Shown: positions 42,872 to 52,730, numbered from the stretch's first letter. The stretch is DNA of 64,000 bases from an uncultured beta proteobacterium (GCA_903830985.1 CAIKVZ010000069.1:1-64000), one strand, 5' to 3'. The notes: generated by a model from the letters alone, not told the origin. A program made the numbers and translations.

Positions 42872-43873
42872 TCAGCTGCCGCCTGACAACTGCGCCGCCA
42901 GGGTCAGCACCTGCTGCAGGGCGTCGGGCGCGTCGCAGTGCACGGCGCGGCGCTGCGGCATGGAGCGCAACCAGGTGATCTGGCGCTTGGCCAGCTGGCG
43001 CGTGGCGAAGATGCCCTTGTCGCGCAGCGCGGCCAGCTCGGCCGGCGTGAGTGCCGTCTGGGCGTCCAAACCGAGCGCCCTGTGCGAGTCAAGCGCTTCC
43101 CAGGTTTGCCGGTAGCCGACGCAGCGCATGCTGGGCAGGTCGGGATGCAGGTCGCCGCGCGCGCGCAGCCCCCGGACCTCCTGGACCAGCCCTGCGTCCA
43201 GCATGGCGTCAAAGCGCTGCGCAATGCGCGCGTGCAGCCAGGGTCGATCCAGCGGTTCCAGTGAAATCAGGGGCAATGCGCCCAGGCCGCGCGTGCTGCC
43301 GGTCTTGTTTGGCGCGGCGTGCAGCGCCGACAGGGTCAGTCCGCTGACGCGAAACACTTCCAGCGCGCGCTGTATGCGCTGGCTGTCGTTGGGCGCCAGG
43401 CGCGCCGCCGTCACCGGGTCGACCGTTGCCAGCTCGGCGTGCAGCGCCGGCCAGCCCAGCGCTGCGGCCCGGGCTTCGATGGCGACCCGGGTTGCGGGGT
43501 CGGCCGCCGGCATGGCGTCGAGTCCCTCGAACAGCGCCTTGAAGTACAGCATGGTGCCGCCCACCATCAGGGCCAGATGGCCGCGCGCGTTGATCTGCGT
43601 GATCAGCAGTGAGGCGTCGGCCACGAATTCGGCAGCGCTGTAGGCCTGCAAGGGGTCGCGGATGTCGATCAGGTGGTGCGCCACGCTGGCCAGCTCGGCC
43701 GGGGTCGGCTTGGCGGTGCCGATGTCCATGCCGCAGTACACCAGTGCCGAGTCGACGCTGACGATCTCCAGCTTGCCCTGCAACTGCTGCGCCAGGGCCA
43801 AGGCGGCTGCGGTCTTGCCGCTGGCCGTGGGGCCGGCCAGGCAGAGCACGCGCGCTGTGTTGGCTTCGCTCAT
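42872..43873 (-). CDS. miaA: tRNA dimethylallyltransferase
   Basis: A 333-residue MiaA, which adds a dimethylallyl group to A37 of tRNAs reading UNN codons. The P-loop [15 protein letters not shown] is near the N-terminus, followed by [20 protein letters not shown] and [47 protein letters not shown] and [13 protein letters not shown] complete the family pattern. Its start overlaps the MFS gene stop as ATGA. In many proteobacteria miaA sits directly after mutL; here two plus-strand genes and the MFS gene intervene. Confidence 0.97.
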   Translation of the reverse strand: MSEANTARVLCLAGPTASGKTAAALALAQQLQGKLEIVSVDSALVYCGMDIGTAKPTPAELASVAHHLIDIRDPLQAYSAAEFVADASLLITQINARGHLALMVGGTMLYFKALFEGLDAMPAADPATRVAIEARAAALGWPALHAELATVDPVTAARLAPNDSQRIQRALEVFRVSGLTLSALHAAPNKTGSTRGLGALPLISLEPLDRPWLHARIAQRFDAMLDAGLVQEVRGLRARGDLHPDLPSMRCVGYRQTWEALDSHRALGLDAQTALTPAELAALRDKGIFATRQLAKRQITWLRSMPQRRAVHCDAPDALQQVLTLAAQLSGGS

Positions 43874-45120
43874 TTTCGTACCGCAGTGCGGTGTTCATGG
43901 CGCTGCACCAGGGTCCAGGCGGTCAGCGCAATGCACACGCTCCAGAACCACACGCCGTTGGTCAGGGGTGCCACCGTACCGTCCATGCTCAGGCCCAGCC
44001 AGCTGCCCACGCCAAAGGCCGCCAGCATCATCAGGAAACCATTCAAGGCCGAAGCCGCGCCGGCAGCCTGCGGAAACGGCCCGACGGCGCCGCTCTGTCC
44101 GCAGGGCTGGTGCACGCCGTGGCCGACCATGAACAGGTAAAACGGCGGCAGCAGGCTCCACAAGCTGTGCCACCCGGCCAACGCCAGTCCGCCCATGAGT
44201 GTGCCGGCCGTGAGCGTGAGAACGCCGGCCAGCCCCACGGTGCGCGCCACGCCTAAGCGCAGCAGCAGGCGCCGGCACAGCACCGTTCCCAGGATGTAGG
44301 CCAGCGATGAGCCGAACATCACCAGTCCGAACTGCGCCCGGCTCAGCCCCAACACCTGGATCAGGACGAAGGACGAGGAGGCGAGGAAGGTGAACAGGCC
44401 CGCGTAGGAGCAGGTGGAAAGCACGGAGAAAGCCACAAAGGATGGGTGGCGCAGGATCTTCCACCAGGTGCGCACCAGCGTGCCAAAGTGCAGGGCTAAC
44501 GGATTCCTGCGCGCCAGCGTTTCCTCGAAACGCCAGCCGATGACGGCCAGCGTGCTGGCCGCGCACAAACCGAGAGCCAGCAGCACGGCATGCCAGTCCA
44601 GCCAATGGGCCAGGGCCGCGCCCAGGGGGGCGCTGAGGCAGGCGATGATGCCCAGGCCGGTGAGTCCCTTGGACATGACGCGCGCGCCCTCCAGCGGGGC
44701 ATACAGGTCGCGCACGATGGCACGCGCACACATCACGGCCGCGCCCATGGCCGCGCCCTGCGCCGCGCGCCAGAAGATCAGCCAGTCCATGCTGGGCGCG
44801 AAGGCGCTGGCCAGCGCCGCCAGCGTGTAGGCCGCCAGCCCCCAGAGCAGGATGGGGCGTCGGCCAAAGCGGTCCGACAGCGGGCCCCAGAACAGTTGCG
44901 ACACGCCAAAGGCCAGCAGCAGGGCCGTGAGCGTGAGTTGCGCCTGGGCCATGCTGGCGCCAAAACCCTGGGTCAGCGCCGGCAGCGCCGGCAGGTACAG
45001 GTCGGTGGTGAGCGGCTGCAGGCCCAGCAGCAGCGACAGCAGCCACACGATGAGGCCGGGAGACATGGTGTGTGACGCGCCGGCCGGCGTCGTGCCAGTG
45101 GCTGAAGGGGAATGGGACAT
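43870..45120 (-). CDS. Bcr/CflA-type MFS drug efflux transporter
   Basis: A 416-residue, twelve-helix major facilitator. [17 protein letters not shown] after TM1 is a Bcr/CflA landmark, [18 protein letters not shown] is the loop 2-3 motif A, and [10 protein letters not shown] lies around TM4-5. The start is taken as ATG 45120; ATG 45066 is an alternative, and the upstream extension to 45180 is not supported. The predicted role is proton-coupled export of antibiotics or related compounds. It is the first gene of the run that ends with the MazG-like gene. Confidence 0.88.
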   Translation of the reverse strand: MSHSPSATGTTPAGASHTMSPGLIVWLLSLLLGLQPLTTDLYLPALPALTQGFGASMAQAQLTLTALLLAFGVSQLFWGPLSDRFGRRPILLWGLAAYTLAALASAFAPSMDWLIFWRAAQGAAMGAAVMCARAIVRDLYAPLEGARVMSKGLTGLGIIACLSAPLGAALAHWLDWHAVLLALGLCAASTLAVIGWRFEETLARRNPLALHFGTLVRTWWKILRHPSFVAFSVLSTCSYAGLFTFLASSSFVLIQVLGLSRAQFGLVMFGSSLAYILGTVLCRRLLLRLGVARTVGLAGVLTLTAGTLMGGLALAGWHSLWSLLPPFYLFMVGHGVHQPCGQSGAVGPFPQAAGAASALNGFLMMLAAFGVGSWLGLSMDGTVAPLTNGVWFWSVCIALTAWTLVQRHEHRTAVRK

Positions 45121-45200
45121 CGACTCGAGGGTACCAGAAGCACTGCCGGTTCCTTGCAAGACCCGAGCCACTAAGATCACGCCAATCCCTTGGAGACATT

Positions 45201-46070
45201 ATGAATTTCGAGCAGTTGATGGAGCAGGCCTGGCACGAGCACGGCGACAACCCGCAGGCCGTGGCTGAGCAGCTCCGGCTTGCGCAGACGATGCTGAACG
45301 AGCCGCAGCAGGTGGGCGCGCTGGCGCGCATCGTGCTGCATGTCTTTGGCGAGCACCTGGGCGACTGGGCAGGGGCCCGTGCCGAGTTGGCGCTGCTGCA
45401 GGAACATCCCCTGTGCCAGAGCGACCTGGCGGCGGCCAGCGCCGTGCGCGTGGGCCTGGCCGCGCTGGCGCTGGCGCAAGGCGAGGTGCCGCAAGGCGCC
45501 AGGCTGAGCGAGGAGGAGCGTGTCCACGCCCTGAGCTCGGCCAGCGCCGTGTGTCTGGGCCGCGAGGAACTGGAAAACGCCACGGCGCTGCTGGAGCTGA
45601 GCCTGAAGCTGGCGCAGCAGCTGCCGATTTCCGAGACCGGCTGGGAGCGCCCGCTGGCGGTGGCCGCGAACAACCTGGCCTGCGCGCTGGGCGAGCTGGA
45701 CGAACGCAGCGTCGAACAGGACCAGCAGATGATCCGCGCCGCGCAGGCCGCGCGCCAGTACTGGGCGCTGGCCGGCAGCTGGCTGGAGGTGGAGCGCGCC
45801 GACTATGTGCTGGCCAAGTCCTGCCTGCGCGCGGGACAGGTGCAGCAGGCCGCTGAGCACGCGGCCGCCTGCCTGAGCCTGTGCCGCGAGCACAGCGCGC
45901 CGGCGCTGGAGCTGTTCTTCGCCCACGAGATGGCTGCGCTGGCGGTCCAGGCACTGGGCCACGACGCGGCCTTTGACGCGGCGCGCCAGGCCGCCCTGGC
46001 CGCCTTTGACCTGATGGATGCCGAGGAACAGGCGATGTGCCAGGAGGAGCGCGATGCGCTCTGCGCTTGA
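45201..46070 (+). CDS. TPR-like hypothetical protein
   Basis: A 289-residue Ala/Leu/Glu-rich helical protein with no signal peptide. ATG 45201 follows TTGGAGACATT. Helical pairs of roughly TPR spacing are visible (e.g. AASAVRVGLAALALAQGE, ENATALLELSLKLAQQL, RADYVLAKSCLRAGQVQQAAEHAAACL), but the TPR consensus is degenerate. The function is not recognised. Its last 17 bases overlap the next gene, which has its own good ribosome binding site, so the two are coupled. Confidence 0.75.
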   Translation: MNFEQLMEQAWHEHGDNPQAVAEQLRLAQTMLNEPQQVGALARIVLHVFGEHLGDWAGARAELALLQEHPLCQSDLAAASAVRVGLAALALAQGEVPQGARLSEEERVHALSSASAVCLGREELENATALLELSLKLAQQLPISETGWERPLAVAANNLACALGELDERSVEQDQQMIRAAQAARQYWALAGSWLEVERADYVLAKSCLRAGQVQQAAEHAAACLSLCREHSAPALELFFAHEMAALAVQALGHDAAFDAARQAALAAFDLMDAEEQAMCQEERDALCA

Positions 46071-46512
46071 ACACTTCGGCCTGACGCTGGCCTTGATGGG
46101 CGGTTGGATGGGCAACGTTCAGGCGCAGACTCCGGCCGACCCCGTGCAGCAGGTGATGGCCACCGAGCGCGCCTTTGCCAAATCCATGGCCGACCGGGAC
46201 CACGCCGCCTTCAGCCTTTTCCTGTCCGACGAAGCGGTGTTCTTCACGACCGCCACGCCCTTGCGCGGCAAGCAGCAGGTGGCCGACTACTGGAAGCGCT
46301 TTTACGACAAGCCCGAGGCGCCGTTTGCCTGGGAACCCGAAACCGTGGAAGTGCTCGCCTCCGGCACGCTGGCCCTGAGTTCCGGGCCGGTGCGCAACGC
46401 CCGGGGCGAACAGATCGCGACCTTCACCTCCATCTGGCGGCTGGAGACGCCGGGCCAGTGGCGCATCGTGTTCGACAAGGGAAACGAATATTGCCGCTGC
46501 GCCAAACCCTGA
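46054..46512 (+). CDS. Exported SnoaL/DUF4440-like protein
   Basis: A 152-residue exported NTF2-like protein. The start ATG 46054 lies four bases after AGGAGGAG, inside the end of the previous gene. The signal peptide ends NVQAQT. The fold is suggested by VMATERAFAKSMADRDHAAFSLFLSDEAVFFT (helix then strand), GKQQVADYWKRFYD and WRLETPGQWRIVFDKGNEYC. It matches the DUF4440/ketosteroid-isomerase-like group in length and pattern. Substrate or partner is unknown. It ends head-on against mutL with no spacer. Confidence 0.82.
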   Translation: MRSALEHFGLTLALMGGWMGNVQAQTPADPVQQVMATERAFAKSMADRDHAAFSLFLSDEAVFFTTATPLRGKQQVADYWKRFYDKPEAPFAWEPETVEVLASGTLALSSGPVRNARGEQIATFTSIWRLETPGQWRIVFDKGNEYCRCAKP

Positions 46513-48402
46513 TCAGCGACCGCGCAGGAACAGCGCGTCGAGTTCGCGCAGGCTCATCTGACGCCAGGTGGGGCGCCCGTGGTTGCACTGGTCGGAACGG
46601 TCCGTGGCCTCCATCTGGCGCAGCAGGGCGTTCATTTCTTCCAGGTTGAGTTTGCGGTTGGCGCGCACCGCGCCATGGCAGGCCATGGTGGCCAGGATGT
46701 CGTGCTGCGCGCGCTGGATCACACTGCTGGCGTCGTGTTGCGCCAGTTCGGCCAGCACGCTGCGCGCCAACTCCACGGCGTCGCCCAGCGCCAGCGCCGT
46801 CGGCACGGCGCGCACCGCCAGCGTCTTGTGCGAGAACGGCGTGATCTCCAGGCCCAGCAACGCCAGCGTGTCCTGGCAGGTTTCTGCCGTGCTGATCTCC
46901 TGCGCCGTGGCGGCAAAAGTGGCCGGTATCAGCAGCGGCTGGCTGGCTATTGCGCGGGGCTGATCACCTTGCGCCGGATTGGCCGCCGCCCACTGGTTCT
47001 TCAGGCGTTCGTAGACGATGCGCTCGTGCGCCGCGTGCATGTCCACCACGATCAGTCCCTGCGCGTTTTCCGCCAGGATGTAGATGCCTTGCAGTTGTGC
47101 CAGGGCACGGCCCAGCGGCCAGACGGTGCCTGACGCCGGCGCATCGGGCTGGGCTGCAGTCGCTTCGGTGTGCACCTGCGGCGCGGGTTCTGTCGGGGCT
47201 TCCTGCCGGCGCGGCGCCTGCCACAGTGCCTCCATGTCCGAGACGCGGATGCCGGGCGGGTTGAAATGCATGGCCTGCTGTGGCCAGGACCTGAACGGCG
47301 CGGGCGGGCTGGCGAATGTTGGTGCGCTGCTGTGGCTGGGTGCGGCCAGGACTTCATCCGCTGGTCCAGCATCCTGTGGCGCAGTCGCATCTGCGCTGCG
47401 CGGAACCGCCAGGACGTTCTCCACTGCATGGCGCACGGCCTGGTGCACTTCGCGGCTGTCACGAAAGCGCACCTCGATCTTGGTCGGGTGCACGTTCACG
47501 TCCACGCGCGTCGGGTCCATCTCCAGGTACAGCACATAGACCGGCTGGCGCTGGCCGTGCAGCACGTCCTCATAGGCGCTGCGCGCGGCGTGGGTCATGA
47601 CCTTGTCGCGCACGAAGCGCCCGTTCACATAGGCAAACTGCTGGTCGGCGCGGCTGCGCGCGGCGTCGGGTATGCCGGCGCGGCCGGTGACCACGATGTT
47701 GCCGACGCGGTGCTGCACCGCCACCGACTGCGCCACGAAGTCGGCGCCCAGCACATCGGCCAGACGCTGCTCCAGCGTGCCGGCGCGCCACTGCTCGACC
47801 AGTTTGCCCTCGTGCCAGATGGCAAAACCCACGTCGGGGCGTACCAGCGCGTGCCGGCGTACGGCCTCCACGCAATGCGCCAGTTCGGTGGCGTCGGTCT
47901 TGAGAAATTTGCGCCGTGCCGGTGTGCTGTAGAACAGCTCCTTCACCTCCACCGTCGTTCCCTGGCTGCGCGCCGCGGGTCTGAGTTCGCCGGTGCGGCC
48001 TTCCAGCATCCAGGCGCTGGATTGCTCGGCGGTGCGGGACAGCAGGGCGCAGTCAGCGATCGAGTTGATGGCGGCCAAGGCCTCGCCGCGAAAACCCATG
48101 GTGCCCACCGATTCCAGATCGATCAAGTTGCTGATCTTGCTGGTGGCGTGGCGCTTGAAGGCCACGGCCAATTCCTGCGCCAGGATGCCGATGCCGTCGT
48201 CTTCCACGGCGATCAGGCGCACGCCGCCTGCGAGCAGTCGTACCGTGACCTGTTTGGCGCCGGCATCGAGCGCGTTGTCCACCAGTTCGCGCACCACCGA
48301 TGCCGGGCGCTCCACGACCTCGCCAGCGGCGATCTGGCTGATCAGCTCGTCGGGCAGTTCAAGAATGGGGCGGCGCAGGGAGGGGGGGGCGGGGGCGTTC
48401 AC
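46513..48402 (-). CDS. mutL: DNA mismatch repair protein MutL
   Basis: A 629-residue MutL starting at GTG. The GHKL ATPase has ELPDELISQIAAGEVVERPASV, ELVDNALDAGA, DDGIGI and GFRGEALAAI. TKIEVRFRD lies in the transducer domain. The C-terminal dimerisation domain holds DMHAAHERIVYE, which fits the D(Q/M)HA(X)2E(X)4E endonuclease motif, together with CHGAVRANRKL. So this MutL should nick DNA itself, consistent with a lineage that lacks MutH-type strand discrimination. It is near tsaE/amiC and miaA, as in many proteobacteria, but separated by other genes. Confidence 0.97.
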   Translation of the reverse strand: MNAPAPPSLRRPILELPDELISQIAAGEVVERPASVVRELVDNALDAGAKQVTVRLLAGGVRLIAVEDDGIGILAQELAVAFKRHATSKISNLIDLESVGTMGFRGEALAAINSIADCALLSRTAEQSSAWMLEGRTGELRPAARSQGTTVEVKELFYSTPARRKFLKTDATELAHCVEAVRRHALVRPDVGFAIWHEGKLVEQWRAGTLEQRLADVLGADFVAQSVAVQHRVGNIVVTGRAGIPDAARSRADQQFAYVNGRFVRDKVMTHAARSAYEDVLHGQRQPVYVLYLEMDPTRVDVNVHPTKIEVRFRDSREVHQAVRHAVENVLAVPRSADATAPQDAGPADEVLAAPSHSSAPTFASPPAPFRSWPQQAMHFNPPGIRVSDMEALWQAPRRQEAPTEPAPQVHTEATAAQPDAPASGTVWPLGRALAQLQGIYILAENAQGLIVVDMHAAHERIVYERLKNQWAAANPAQGDQPRAIASQPLLIPATFAATAQEISTAETCQDTLALLGLEITPFSHKTLAVRAVPTALALGDAVELARSVLAELAQHDASSVIQRAQHDILATMACHGAVRANRKLNLEEMNALLRQMEATDRSDQCNHGRPTWRQMSLRELDALFLRGR

Positions 48403-48537
48403 GCCCTGATTCTAGGGTTTGTGCGACAGCCTGGATGGGGCAGGGCCTTGGAGGTGTGGACCCCGCAGCCAGCTTCCCGCTCCAGCCCTGGATCGGCTTT
48501 ACACTGCGCTTTCACGCAAAAAATCGAGGAGACGCTC

Positions 48538-48906
48538 ATGATCGGTTATGTCACGCTAGGTACCAATGACCTGCCGCGCGCTGCGGCTTTCTACGACGCG
48601 CTGCTGGGTGAAATCGGCGCCAAACGTCTGTGGGACTTCGGTCGCGGCATTGCCTGGGGGGTGGCCCAGGACAAGCCGAGTCTGGCCATCATGAAGCCTT
48701 TTGACGGTCAGTTGGCCACCGTCGGCAACGGCGTGATGGTGGCGCTGGTCGTGGATTCCAAGGAAAAAGTTGAGCGCCTGCATCAGAAGGCGCTGGACCT
48801 TGGCGCCAAGGATGAAGGCCCGGCGGGGCCGCGCGGCGACGGCTTTTACGCCGGCTATTTTCGCGACCTCGACGGCAACAAGCTCGACGTTTTCTTCGTG
48901 GGTTAA
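48538..48906 (+). CDS. Glyoxalase/VOC-fold protein
   Basis: A 122-residue VOC-superfamily protein. It has the paired beta-alpha-beta modules: MIGYVTLGTNDLPRAAAFYDALLG at the start, and GFYAGYFRDLDGNKLDVFFV at the end. The metal ligand of the second module is probably Asp or Glu rather than the usual set, so catalysis is uncertain. ATG 48538 follows CGAGGAGACG, a strong site. Similar proteins are found throughout Burkholderiales as 'VOC family protein'. It ends by overlapping the stop of the convergent PA2778-type gene by four bases. Confidence 0.9.
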   Translation: MIGYVTLGTNDLPRAAAFYDALLGEIGAKRLWDFGRGIAWGVAQDKPSLAIMKPFDGQLATVGNGVMVALVVDSKEKVERLHQKALDLGAKDEGPAGPRGDGFYAGYFRDLDGNKLDVFFVG

Positions 48907-49853
48907 GGCGTTTCCAACCGCCTTTTGAGTTCGAGGTATTTGGGTAGACGCTGGCCTCCCAGCTGGATGGCCCGGTTGATGGCTTGCCTTGCCTGCGGGC
49001 GTTTGCCCTGCTCCAGCAGCACCTGTGCCAGATTGTTCCAGGCGTCGGCGAAATCGGGCTGTGCCTTCACCGCCGCGCCATAGGCCAATTCGGCCTTGGA
49101 CAAGTCCCCCGCCGCGTAGGCCACATTGCCCGCACCCAGCAGCAGGCCGCGCTGCGTCGGCCAGCGTTGCAGCGCCGTGGCGTAGCCGATTCCTGCCTGC
49201 CCGGGCTGCACGCGCTCCAGTGCTGTCAGCGATTCGAGCATGGCCAGGGGCTCGGCAGTCACCGGCAGACGCTCTGGCGGCAAGGCCAGCATGGCCCAGG
49301 AGCCGCCCCGGGCCCAGGTGCGCTCGAAGGTGAACAGCGACATCTCGAGTCGCGGCGTGCGCCCGGAATGCAGGCGCAGCAGCTTGTGCTCACGGTCGTA
49401 GCCGATGACCACGGCGTAATGCCACACCGGATAGATGGGCAGCGACAGGTTTTGCAGCACCAGCACCGGGTTGCCTGCCGCCACCTCGCGCAGCAGGTCC
49501 TCGATCCTCGGTTGCAGCAGGTAGGCCGGCAGGCCGTGGCGTCGGCTCGCGGCGAGCAGTTCCACCTGCAGCGAACCCTTGCGTCCGGGCAGATACACCT
49601 GGTCCAGCAACTGCTCCGGCGTTGCGCCCACGCCCGCGGCCTGCAGCAGCATGGCCAGCGCCGCCGGCCCGCACTCGTAGTCCTCCTGCGGGTAGAACGG
49701 CACGTCGACGATCTCGCTGCGCTGCGGCAAGTCCTGCGGCCAGTGGTTTTCCAAGCCGCTCATTTGCGGCGAGGCGCATCCGCACAGCAGCAGCGCACAA
49801 AGCAAAACCCCCGCCATGGCGGGGGTCCGGAAGCTGTTTGCGCGTCGGCTCAT
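48903..49853 (-). CDS. PA2778-type lipoprotein with C39-like peptidase and TPR domains
   Basis: A 316-residue protein with a lipobox (LLLCGC, Cys near residue 25). The C39-like cysteine peptidase part has the nucleophile in YPQEDYECGPAALAMLLQ and the catalytic His in YPVWHYAVVIGYDREH. The C-terminal third is a TPR unit (ADAWNNLAQVLLEQGKRPQARQAINRAIQLGG). This domain order and the adjacent PA2779-type gene match the Pseudomonas PA2778/PA2779 pair. It starts within the end of the PA2779-type gene (ATGA overlap). The substrate of the peptidase is unknown. Confidence 0.88.
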   Translation of the reverse strand: MSRRANSFRTPAMAGVLLCALLLCGCASPQMSGLENHWPQDLPQRSEIVDVPFYPQEDYECGPAALAMLLQAAGVGATPEQLLDQVYLPGRKGSLQVELLAASRRHGLPAYLLQPRIEDLLREVAAGNPVLVLQNLSLPIYPVWHYAVVIGYDREHKLLRLHSGRTPRLEMSLFTFERTWARGGSWAMLALPPERLPVTAEPLAMLESLTALERVQPGQAGIGYATALQRWPTQRGLLLGAGNVAYAAGDLSKAELAYGAAVKAQPDFADAWNNLAQVLLEQGKRPQARQAINRAIQLGGQRLPKYLELKRRLETP

Positions 49854-50239
49854 CGAACCGATCGTGTGAACGGGAATACCTTGGTGAAACCCAGGATGTC
49901 GGTGACCAGCAGCACGATGAACAGCGTGAACACGAGGCTCAGGATTTCGCCACCCGCAGGCGCCTGGTCGATGCGGCCCGCGAGTTGGGCCACCTCGGTG
50001 TCCGACATCGCGGCCACACGCTGCAGTGCGGCGTCTCCCGTCACACCTTGTTGCTGCAGCGCCTGACGCACATCGGCGCGGGCAAAAAAGCTGTTCACGC
50101 TGTTGCGCTGGGCCGCCGTTACGGCCGTTGCCTGGGACTCTCCCGTGGTGACGATTTCCGCCAGGGCTGCCAGTGGCAGACCGAGCAGGGTGGTCGACAC
50201 GATCAGGGTCGAAGCGACAAGGCGTTTGAATGGGTGCAT
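49850..50239 (-). CDS. PA2779-type small membrane protein
   Basis: A 129-residue protein of the PA2779 family. It begins with a signal-like segment (LVASTLIVSTTLLGLPLAALAE), then a helical region (VNSFFARADVRQALQQQGV, ALQRVAAMSDTEVAQLAGRIDQ). A C-terminal transmembrane helix (ILSLVFTLFIVLLVTDILGFTKVFPF) completes it. ATG 50239 is used; the longer reading to 50281 lacks support. It is always found with the PA2778 peptidase, so it is a plausible membrane partner or substrate of that enzyme. Confidence 0.88.
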   Translation of the reverse strand: MHPFKRLVASTLIVSTTLLGLPLAALAEIVTTGESQATAVTAAQRNSVNSFFARADVRQALQQQGVTGDAALQRVAAMSDTEVAQLAGRIDQAPAGGEILSLVFTLFIVLLVTDILGFTKVFPFTRSVR

Positions 50240-50325
50240 GGGTTTTCTGTTCGTTGAATTGACTGCAGTGTCGGGTTCCACCCTCTATGGGTCAAACGGT
50301 CTTACATGCCGTGACAAAACAGCGT

Positions 50326-50700
50326 TCAGGTAAGGCTCGTTTCGGCCCGCGCCAATTCGCCCAGTTCGGCGTCGCTGAACACCCGCGATCGGGTGTGAAA
50401 GGCCCGTCCCTCGGGCCCTTCGAGCGAGAAGGTTCCGCCATGGCCTTCGATCACGTCGATGATGAGTTGCGTGTGCTTCCAGTAGGCGTACTGCGCGCGT
50501 CCGATGTAGAACGGGCAGCCGCCGATATCGCCCAGATAGACGTCACCCGCACCCATGGTGATCTCGCCCGGCAAATAGCAGTTGGCGGCGCTGTTGTCGC
50601 AGCAGCCACCCGACTGATGGAACATCAGCGCGCCGTGCTTTTGCTTCAAGAACTCCACCAGTTCGAGCGCTGCCGCGGTGGCGATGACTTTTTCGACCAT
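50326..50700 (-). CDS. DUF779 domain protein
   Basis: A 124-residue DUF779 protein. Landmarks are HGALMFHQSGGCCDNSAANCY, with a conserved CC and a further Cys, and GCPFYIGRAQYAYWKHTQLIIDV. The Cys/His-rich start suggests metal binding. The family is commonly encoded beside acetaldehyde-type aldehyde dehydrogenases and AcoR-like regulators, exactly as here. Its role is unknown. It is read in the same direction as the aldehyde dehydrogenase, with 333 bases of repeat-containing DNA between them. Confidence 0.9.
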   Translation of the reverse strand: MVEKVIATAAALELVEFLKQKHGALMFHQSGGCCDNSAANCYLPGEITMGAGDVYLGDIGGCPFYIGRAQYAYWKHTQLIIDVIEGHGGTFSLEGPEGRAFHTRSRVFSDAELGELARAETSLT

Positions 50701-50797
50701 GTTGACCTCCCTTGGAAACGCAAAAAGGGGCGGTTGCCCGCCCCCGATTATTTTTGTTCAGCCGTCCCATGAACAGACCACGGTGGCTGGGAAAACC

Positions 50798-51030
50798 CTC
50801 GTCATTGCGAGGCCCGAAGGGCCGTGGCAATCCATGTTTCCACGTCGGCAAGCCTCCTCGCAATGACGGCTTCGAATGCAGGGACTGCCACGGCCTGCGG
50901 CCTCGCAGTGACGAACTCGACGGCATGGATTGCCGCGCCGCCGAGGCGGCTCGCAATGACGATTCCAACATCGCCTGTTCAAGGGCCACCTGCGAAATTC
51001 ACACGGATTCGGGCGGCTCGCAATGACGAG
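50798..51030. repeat. REP-like palindromic repeat cluster
   Basis: Five partial copies of one unit lie in alternating orientation: CGTCATTGCGAGG...GTGGCAATCCATG (50799-50836), CTCGCAATGACGG (about 50857-50869), a diverged copy with CTCGCAGTGACG (about 50883-50913), CATGGATTGCCGC...GCTCGCAATGACG (50923-50961) and GGCTCGCAATGACGAG (51015-51030). Each can form a stem. This is the pattern of a REP/BIME-like intergenic repeat. It fills the gap between the aldehyde dehydrogenase stop and the DUF779 gene, where it could affect mRNA ends. Confidence 0.85.
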
Positions 51031-51033
51031 GCG

Positions 51034-52554
51034 TCAGAAAAACCCGAGCTTGCTTTCGCTGTAGCTTACCAAGAGGTTCTTGGTCTGTTGGTAGTGGTCC
51101 AGCATGACCTTGTGGGTCTCGCGGCCAATGCCCGATTCCTTGTAGCCGCCAAAGGCCGCGTGCGCGGGATAGGCGTGGTAGCAGTTGGTCCAGACGCGTC
51201 CGGCCTTGATGGCACGGCCCATGCGGTAGGCCACGTTGCCGTTGCGGCTCCAGACGCCAGCGCCCAGACCGTACAGCGTGTCGTTGGCAATCGCCAGCGC
51301 TTCGGCTTCGTCCTTGAAGGTGGTCACGGCCAGCACCGGGCCGAAGATTTCTTCCTGGAAGATGCGCATCTTGTTGTGGCCCTTGAACAGCGTGGGCTGC
51401 ACGTAGTAGCCGCCGGCCAGATCGCCTTCCAGATGCGCCTGTGCGCCGCCTGCAAGGACTTCGGCGCCTTCCTGCTTGCCCAGGTCCAGATAGGACAGGA
51501 TCTTGGTGAGCTGCTCTTTGGACGCCTGAGCGCCCATCATGCAGTCGGTGTCCAGCGGGTTGCCCTGCTTGATGGCGGCGACGCGCGCCAGCACGCGTTC
51601 CATGAACTTGTCGTAGATCGATTCCTGGATCAGCGCGCGCGACGGGCAGGTGCAGACCTCGCCCTGGTTGAAGGCGAACAGCACCAGACCTTCGATCGCC
51701 TTGTCCAGAAAGCCGTCGTCCTTGTCCATGATGTCGGCAAAGAACACATTGGGCGACTTGCCGCCGAGTTCCAGCGTGGCCGGAATCAGGTTGTTGGCAG
51801 CGGCCTGGGCGATGACACGGCCCGTGGTGGTGGAGCCGGTGAAGGCGATCTTGGCGATGCGCTTGCTCGTGGCCAGCGGCAGGCCGGCTTCGCGACCGTA
51901 GCCGTTGACGATGTTGAGCACGCCCGGTGGCAGCAGGTCGGCGATCAGCTCGGCCAGGATCAGGATGCTGATCGGGGTCGACTCGGCCGGCTTGAGCACC
52001 ACGCAGTTGCCAGCGCCCAGTGCGGGAGCGAGCTTCCAGGCCGCCATCAGGATCGGGAAGTTCCAGGGGATGATCTGCCCAACCACGCCCAGGGGTTCCT
52101 GGATATGGTAGGCCACGGTGTTTTCGTCAATGTTGCTCAGGGCGCCTTCCTGGGCGCGCACGCAACCGGCGAAGTAGCGGAAGTGGTCCACGGTGAGCGG
52201 GATGTCGGCGTTGAGCGTTTCGCGGATCGGCTTGCCGTTGTCCACGGTTTCGGCGTAGGCCAGCAGTTCCAGATTGGCTTCCAGGCGGTCGGCGATCTTC
52301 AGCAGCACATTGGAGCGCTCGGCGGCGCTGGTCTTGCCCCAGGCATCGGCCGCGGCGTGGGCGGCGTCCAGCGCCAGCTCCACGTCCTCGGCGGTGGAGC
52401 GCGCGGCCTGGGTGTAGACCTTGCCGCTGATGGGCGTGATGACGTCGAAGTACTGGCCCTTCACCGGCGCGACAAATTTGCCGCCGATGAAGTTGTTGTA
52501 TTGCGATTTGTAGGCGATCTTGGCACCTTGGGTGCCGGGGGCTGCGTAGAGCAT
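51034..52554 (-). CDS. NAD-dependent aldehyde dehydrogenase (ExaC/AcoD type)
   Basis: A 506-residue cytosolic aldehyde dehydrogenase that oxidises acetaldehyde-like aldehydes to acids. The general base Glu262 is in LELGGKSPN and the nucleophile Cys301 in [13 protein letters not shown], a local sequence typical of the AcoD/ExaC group. Cofactor motifs are PWNFPILM and FTGSTTTGR. It is divergent from an AcoR-like activator and preceded by a sigma54-like promoter. With the PQQ dehydrogenase it would complete an alcohol-to-acid path, although the two loci are about 35 kb apart. Confidence 0.95.
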   Translation of the reverse strand: MLYAAPGTQGAKIAYKSQYNNFIGGKFVAPVKGQYFDVITPISGKVYTQAARSTAEDVELALDAAHAAADAWGKTSAAERSNVLLKIADRLEANLELLAYAETVDNGKPIRETLNADIPLTVDHFRYFAGCVRAQEGALSNIDENTVAYHIQEPLGVVGQIIPWNFPILMAAWKLAPALGAGNCVVLKPAESTPISILILAELIADLLPPGVLNIVNGYGREAGLPLATSKRIAKIAFTGSTTTGRVIAQAAANNLIPATLELGGKSPNVFFADIMDKDDGFLDKAIEGLVLFAFNQGEVCTCPSRALIQESIYDKFMERVLARVAAIKQGNPLDTDCMMGAQASKEQLTKILSYLDLGKQEGAEVLAGGAQAHLEGDLAGGYYVQPTLFKGHNKMRIFQEEIFGPVLAVTTFKDEAEALAIANDTLYGLGAGVWSRNGNVAYRMGRAIKAGRVWTNCYHAYPAHAAFGGYKESGIGRETHKVMLDHYQQTKNLLVSYSESKLGFF

Positions 52555-52611
52555 CGTGTCTCCTCGTTGAGGTCTGTTGGTGGAAAAAACCCTTGCGGGC
52601 CCATTACCCTT

Positions 52612-52627
52612 ATCAAGACCCGTGCCA
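52612..52627 (-). promoter_or_regulatory. Sigma54-like promoter of the aldehyde dehydrogenase gene
   Basis: On the minus strand the sequence is TGGCAC-GGGTC-TTGAT. The -24 element is perfect; the -12 element has A in place of the consensus C. It ends 57 bases before the aldehyde dehydrogenase start. The adjacent divergent gene encodes a sigma54 activator, which supports the call. Confidence 0.72.
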
Positions 52628-52718
52628 CATCAGCGGGCCGCATCAGGAGTGTTGATTTCGCTGGAGATTTTTCTTGTGCTGGCTTCAGTCGATCGGCTGT
52701 TGTCGGCCGTCGTGACGT

Positions 52719-52730
52719 TCCAGATCTGGA
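52719..52730. promoter_or_regulatory. Candidate activator site (12-base palindrome)
   Basis: TCCAGATCTGGA is a perfect palindrome about 92 bases upstream of the -24 box and inside the 318-base divergent region (52555-52872). It is a plausible binding site for the AcoR-like activator. No other strong signal for the activator gene's own promoter was found in that region. Confidence 0.4.
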
